From an uncultured Oscillospiraceae bacterium (lineage in GTDB: Bacteria; Bacillota; Clostridia; Oscillospirales; Oscillospiraceae), in the NCBI GenBank assembly GCA_934572365.1, contig CAKTKX010000015.1:1-16645 (forward strand): 16,645 nt of DNA, in the 5' to 3' direction. Positions 13,676 to 16,645 of the stretch are shown one piece after another. Both the position numbers and the translations under genes were made by a program. How positions within the stretch are numbered: the stretch's first letter is position 1; each line of letters starts with the position of its first letter. The notes under the pieces are model-generated. The model saw only the letters and a list, made by a program, of their open reading frames with translations. It did not search any database and was not told where the DNA came from.

Positions 13676-14503
13676 ATGATGTGCGCATGGAAACAGCTGC
13701 TGTCCGTCTTGCCGCCAAAATTTCGGCCGGAAGTGGACAGGTTGGGAAAAAGTGCTATGCAGGAGCTGCGTCTTCGTCTGGGAATGCCGCCGGAGCTGGT
13801 GTTGAGCGGGGAAAGCCGCTGGCTTGGGTGCTGCGTCAGCCGGGAAGACCTGAATTACTGCATCAACGCCGCCAGCCGCTATTCTCCCTGGGCGGCGGCA
13901 ACGACCGCGCAGGGCTACCTGACTGCCCCCGGCGGACACCGTATCGGCCTGTGCGGCGAGGTGGTCTGCAAGGAGGGAATCGTAACTGGCATTCGGGAGA
14001 TCAGCTCTCTGTGCATCCGTGTGGCCAGAGATTTTCCGGGGATCGCCAGGCGGGCGGCGGACGCTCCCGGCTCCATTCTGATTCTGGGGGCGCCCGGGTG
14101 GGGAAAAACCACCCTACTGCGGGATCTGATCCGGCAGATCGGAGAAAAACAGTGCGTCAGCGTGGTGGACGAGCGGGGAGAGCTGTTCCCGGAGGGGCTG
14201 GAACGGGGGAAGAAGACGGACATTCTCACCGGCTGTCCCAAATCACCGGGAATCGACATGGTACTCAGAACCATGGGGCCGGACTGCATCGCCGTGGACG
14301 AGATCACGGCGGAGGCGGACGCCCGGGCGCTCCTTCGGGCGGCGAACTGCGGCGTGCGGCTGCTGGCGACTGCCCACGGGACGTCTGCGGCGGACTTGCG
14401 GCGTAGGTTGGTTTACCGTCCGCTGGCGGAAAGCGGCGTTTTTCAGACGCTGCTGATTTTACGGCAGGACAAGTCCTTCCGGGTAGAGAGGGCGGCGCTA
14501 TGA
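13676..14503 (+). CDS. spoIIIAA: Stage III sporulation protein AA, secretion-type ATPase
   Basis: A 275-residue cytoplasmic ATPase of the spoIIIA channel, related to type II/IV secretion ATPases. It acts in the mother cell and powers or regulates the mother-cell to forespore feeding channel. Walker A GAPGWGKTT (138-146) and the VVDERGEL segment (163-170) are intact, followed by DIVxxTMGPDxIAVDEI-like Walker B residues near 200-215. The upstream TTG at 13658 is rejected: AGGAG (13663-13667) lies 8 nt before ATG 13676, the chosen start (MMCAWKQ). The gene overlaps spoIIIAB by 4 nt (ATGA). It is the first gene of the operon and is expressed only during sporulation by family precedent. Confidence 0.94.
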   Translation: MMCAWKQLLSVLPPKFRPEVDRLGKSAMQELRLRLGMPPELVLSGESRWLGCCVSREDLNYCINAASRYSPWAAATTAQGYLTAPGGHRIGLCGEVVCKEGIVTGIREISSLCIRVARDFPGIARRAADAPGSILILGAPGWGKTTLLRDLIRQIGEKQCVSVVDERGELFPEGLERGKKTDILTGCPKSPGIDMVLRTMGPDCIAVDEITAEADARALLRAANCGVRLLATAHGTSAADLRRRLVYRPLAESGVFQTLLILRQDKSFRVERAAL

Positions 14504-15012
14504 GCTATAAATGGTTTGGCGCGGCGCTGATCATTGCGGGCTGCGGCGGTTTCGGGTTTTCCATTGCTTCCGGGTACAAGCGGGAGGAAGGAATCCTGCG
14601 TCAACTCATCAGGACGCTGAATTACATGGAGTGGGAGCTTCAATACCGCCTGACGCCCCTGCCGGAGCTTTGCCGTCAGGCGGGGAAGGAAACAAGAGGA
14701 ACCCTCCGGGAGGTGTTTCTCAATCTTGCGCGGGAGCTGGAATGGCAGACTTCCCCGGACGCGGCCAGCTGCATGACCGCCGCACTGAAACGCAGTCACG
14801 AGCTGCCCCGGCGGATACGGGCAATCATGAAGCAGCTGGGGCATACCCTCGGACGGTTCGATTTTCCGGGGCAGAAGCAGGGCTTAGAGGAAGTGCGGGA
14901 AGCGTGTCGCATGGAGCTGGAAGCCCTGGGGAAGAACCGGGAAACACGTCTTCGCAGTTATGGGACGCTGGGATTGTGCGCCGGTGCGGCGCTGGCCATT
15001 TTGTTTCTATGA
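14500..15012 (+). CDS. spoIIIAB: Stage III sporulation protein AB
   Basis: A 170-residue membrane protein with a hydrophobic N-terminus (about residues 6-24), a largely helical soluble middle, and a hydrophobic C-terminus (about 153-170). It resembles the GspF-type inner-membrane platform of type II secretion, and is one of the channel components anchored in the mother-cell membrane. ATG at 14500 overlaps the spoIIIAA stop by 4 nt, indicating translational coupling; the site GGCGG upstream is modest. The spoIIIAC start overlaps its stop in the same way. Confidence 0.93.
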   Translation: MSYKWFGAALIIAGCGGFGFSIASGYKREEGILRQLIRTLNYMEWELQYRLTPLPELCRQAGKETRGTLREVFLNLARELEWQTSPDAASCMTAALKRSHELPRRIRAIMKQLGHTLGRFDFPGQKQGLEEVREACRMELEALGKNRETRLRSYGTLGLCAGAALAILFL

Positions 15013-15209
15013 GTATGGACATTGACCTGATTTTCAAAATTGCCGCCATCGGCATCATCGTATCCATCCTCAATCAGGTGCTTTCCCGTTCCGGCCGGGA
15101 GGAGCAGGCCACCATGACCAGCCTTGCGGGGCTTGTGGTCGTGCTGATGATGCTGGCGCAGAAGATCGCCGATCTTTTCGATCTGGTGAAGACCCTGTTT
15201 GAATTCTGA
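15009..15209 (+). CDS. spoIIIAC: Stage III sporulation protein AC
   Basis: A 66-residue membrane protein with two hydrophobic helices (about 6-24 and 36-55) joined by a short charged hairpin. This matches the size and pattern of SpoIIIAC. ATG at 15009 overlaps the spoIIIAB stop by 4 nt; a second in-frame ATG at 15015 is possible. The frame stays open far upstream (to 14511), but that part lies inside spoIIIAB in another frame and is not coding. The stop at 15209 shares a base with the spoIIIAD start. Confidence 0.9.
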   Translation: MSMDIDLIFKIAAIGIIVSILNQVLSRSGREEQATMTSLAGLVVVLMMLAQKIADLFDLVKTLFEF

Positions 15210-15601
15210 TGAGCCTGTTCTGGAAGGCTGCGGCGGCGGTGCTGCTGGCGGTAGTGCTGGGGCTATCTCTGGGAAAGCAGAAGGATATTGGGGTTCTGCT
15301 GACCATGGCGGTGTGCTGCATGGTCGCCATGATCGCCATTTCCTATTTGGAGCCGGTGCTGGACTTCCTGCGTGAGCTGGAGACGCTGGGAGACCTACAG
15401 GGAGACATGCTGGGCATTCTCCTGAAAGCGGTGGGTATTGGGCTGGTGTCGGAAATTGCCGGACTGGTCTGCACCGACGCGGGAAACGGTTCCCTTGGAA
15501 AAACGCTGCAAATGCTTGGCTCGGCGGTGATTTTATACTTGTCCCTTCCCATTTTCACCGCCATGCTGGAACTGATACGGGAGATTTTACGAGAATTATG
15601 A
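15209..15601 (+). CDS. spoIIIAD: Stage III sporulation protein AD
   Basis: A 130-residue membrane protein with an N-terminal helix (about 5-22), a second (about 28-50), and two C-terminal hydrophobic helices. SpoIIIAC and AD are related proteins of the feeding channel. ATG at 15209 overlaps the spoIIIAC stop by one base (TGATG); the stop overlaps spoIIIAE by 4 nt. The length and order match the operon in other spore formers. Confidence 0.93.
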   Translation: MSLFWKAAAAVLLAVVLGLSLGKQKDIGVLLTMAVCCMVAMIAISYLEPVLDFLRELETLGDLQGDMLGILLKAVGIGLVSEIAGLVCTDAGNGSLGKTLQMLGSAVILYLSLPIFTAMLELIREILREL

Positions 15602-16638
15602 GCAAACTGATTTTGGCAGTGGCGTTGATTTTTGCATTGGCGGTACCTGCCTCCGCCGTGGAGTTTACGGCTCCCCAGGTGCCGGAGGGAGGGGCGGAGC
15701 TGATGCCGGAGGATACCGGCTCCTTTGCGGCCGGACTGACGGAGCTGCTTCGGGACGCGATTTGGCATCTTCGGCCGGATTTGAAGGAAGCCTCCAAAGT
15801 CAGCCTTGGGGTGATCGCGGCGGTGATGATGGTGTCATTGCTCCAATCCTTTTCCGGGAGCGTGAAAACCGTCGCAAATCTGGCGGGGGCGACCGCCATT
15901 GCGGCGGGGCTGCTGCTGAGCGCCAACTCCCTGATCCGTCTCGGGTCGCAGACCGTGACGGAGATCAGCGAGTACGGAAAGCTGCTGCTTCCCGTCATGA
16001 CGGCGGCGATGGCGGCGCAGGGCGGGGCAGCGTCCTCCACGGCACTGTACGCCGGAACGGCGGTGTTCGACTCGGTGCTGAGCAGCTTGATTTCCCGGCT
16101 GTTAAGCCCGATGGTCTATCTGTTTCTGGCGCTGTCGGCGGCAAACGGCGCGATCGGGGAGAATATTCTGGGGAAATTGCGGGACTTGGTCAAAAGCGTC
16201 GTCAGCTGGAGCCTGAAAGCCATATTGACGGTGTTCACGACCTACATGACCGTCACCGGCGTGGTCAGCGGCACCACCGATGCGGCGGCGCTGAAGGCGA
16301 CGAAGGTCACCATTTCCTCCGTAGTCCCCGTGGTGGGCGGAATTCTGTCCGACGCTTCGGAAGCGGTGCTGGTCAGCGCGGGACTGATGAAAAACGCGGC
16401 GGGAATCTACGGAATTCTGGCGGTGCTGGCGGTATTTCTAAGCCCGTTCCTGAAAATCGGCGTTCACTATCTGATACTGAAACTGACAGCCGCCGTGTGC
16501 GGCATCTTCGGAGAAAAGGGACTGACGGAGCTGATCGGGGATTTTTCCACCGCTATGGGGCTGCTGCTCGCCATGACCGGCTCGGAGTGTCTGCTGCTGC
16601 TCATCAGCACGGTGTGTTTTCTGAAAGGAGTGGGATAA
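15598..16638 (+). CDS. spoIIIAE: Stage III sporulation protein AE
   Basis: A 346-residue polytopic membrane protein. An N-terminal signal-like segment with a small-residue cleavage site (VPASA|V, after residue 20) precedes a short extracytoplasmic stretch (about 21-60). Many hydrophobic segments follow to the C-terminus. SpoIIIAE is the largest membrane subunit of the channel. ATG at 15598 overlaps the spoIIIAD stop by 4 nt. The stop at 16636-16638 overlaps the next start (TAATG). Confidence 0.94.
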   Translation: MSKLILAVALIFALAVPASAVEFTAPQVPEGGAELMPEDTGSFAAGLTELLRDAIWHLRPDLKEASKVSLGVIAAVMMVSLLQSFSGSVKTVANLAGATAIAAGLLLSANSLIRLGSQTVTEISEYGKLLLPVMTAAMAAQGGAASSTALYAGTAVFDSVLSSLISRLLSPMVYLFLALSAANGAIGENILGKLRDLVKSVVSWSLKAILTVFTTYMTVTGVVSGTTDAAALKATKVTISSVVPVVGGILSDASEAVLVSAGLMKNAAGIYGILAVLAVFLSPFLKIGVHYLILKLTAAVCGIFGEKGLTELIGDFSTAMGLLLAMTGSECLLLLISTVCFLKGVG

Positions 16639-16645
16639 TGGAGGC
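16638..16645 (+). CDS. spoIIIAF: Start of spoIIIAF (cut by the window edge)
   Basis: Only ATGGAGGC is visible. ATG at 16638 overlaps the spoIIIAE stop by one base, with AAAGGAG 7 nt upstream, so translation clearly restarts here. The name rests only on the conserved AA-AB-AC-AD-AE-AF order. Confidence 0.6.

Noticed and set aside
1..16645. CRISPR array, tRNA or rRNA genes, prophage or defence system
   Set aside because: No regularly spaced repeats, no cloverleaf or rRNA sequence, and no integrase, nuclease, methylase or toxin gene was recognised on either strand.

Overview
The window is a chromosomal housekeeping region of an endospore-forming, moderately GC-rich Clostridia-type Firmicute. 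An Oscillospiraceae/Ruminococcaceae-like gut lineage is my best guess. The support is a spoIIIA sporulation operon at the right edge, a tepA-(x)-ftsK order that resembles Bacillus, AGGAGG-type ribosome sites before almost every gene, sigma-A-like promoters with 17-bp spacers, frequent TTG/GTG starts, and a type III pantothenate kinase. The lineage is inferred from gene content, not from a database search.

Layout, left to right. (1) 37-3037, plus strand: lon protease and engB (ysxC) ribosome-assembly GTPase, 13 nt apart, ending in a hairpin and a short dispersed repeat. (2) 3208-4548, minus strand: a MATE efflux transporter with a clear promoter; upstream of it lies a 124-bp MITE-like palindromic repeat (4691-4814). 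(3) 4902-5637, minus strand: a YbaK-type mischarged-tRNA deacylase followed by a small four-cysteine TSCPD protein, closed by a 14-bp hairpin. (4) 5733-10195, plus strand: tepA (ClpP-like), a UppP/BacA-fold membrane protein whose catalytic residues are substituted, and ftsK/spoIIIE DNA translocase, closed by a strong terminator. (5) 10256-11977, minus strand: coaBC, then a lower-GC GNAT acetyltransferase. (6) 12156-13568, plus strand: an ECF-type S component (probably for pantothenate) and coaX, divergent from coaBC. Together coaBC, the transporter and coaX form a compact pantothenate-to-CoA locus fired from back-to-back promoters. (7) 13676-16645, plus strand: spoIIIAA, AB, AC, AD, AE and the first bases of AF, each overlapping the next by 1-4 nt. 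They encode parts of the mother-cell to forespore channel.

Most genes are conserved core functions and no new multi-gene system is evident. The points most worth following are the degenerate UppP paralogue between tepA and ftsK, two inverted copies of a ~36-nt hairpin repeat flanking 3081-7412, the MITE-like element, a promoter that gives ybaK an almost leaderless mRNA, a possible 5'-terminal hairpin on the pantothenate transporter mRNA, and a large GC-rich stem-loop just ahead of spoIIIAA. Long open frames antisense to lon, the MATE gene, ftsK and coaBC are codon-bias shadows and are not annotated.
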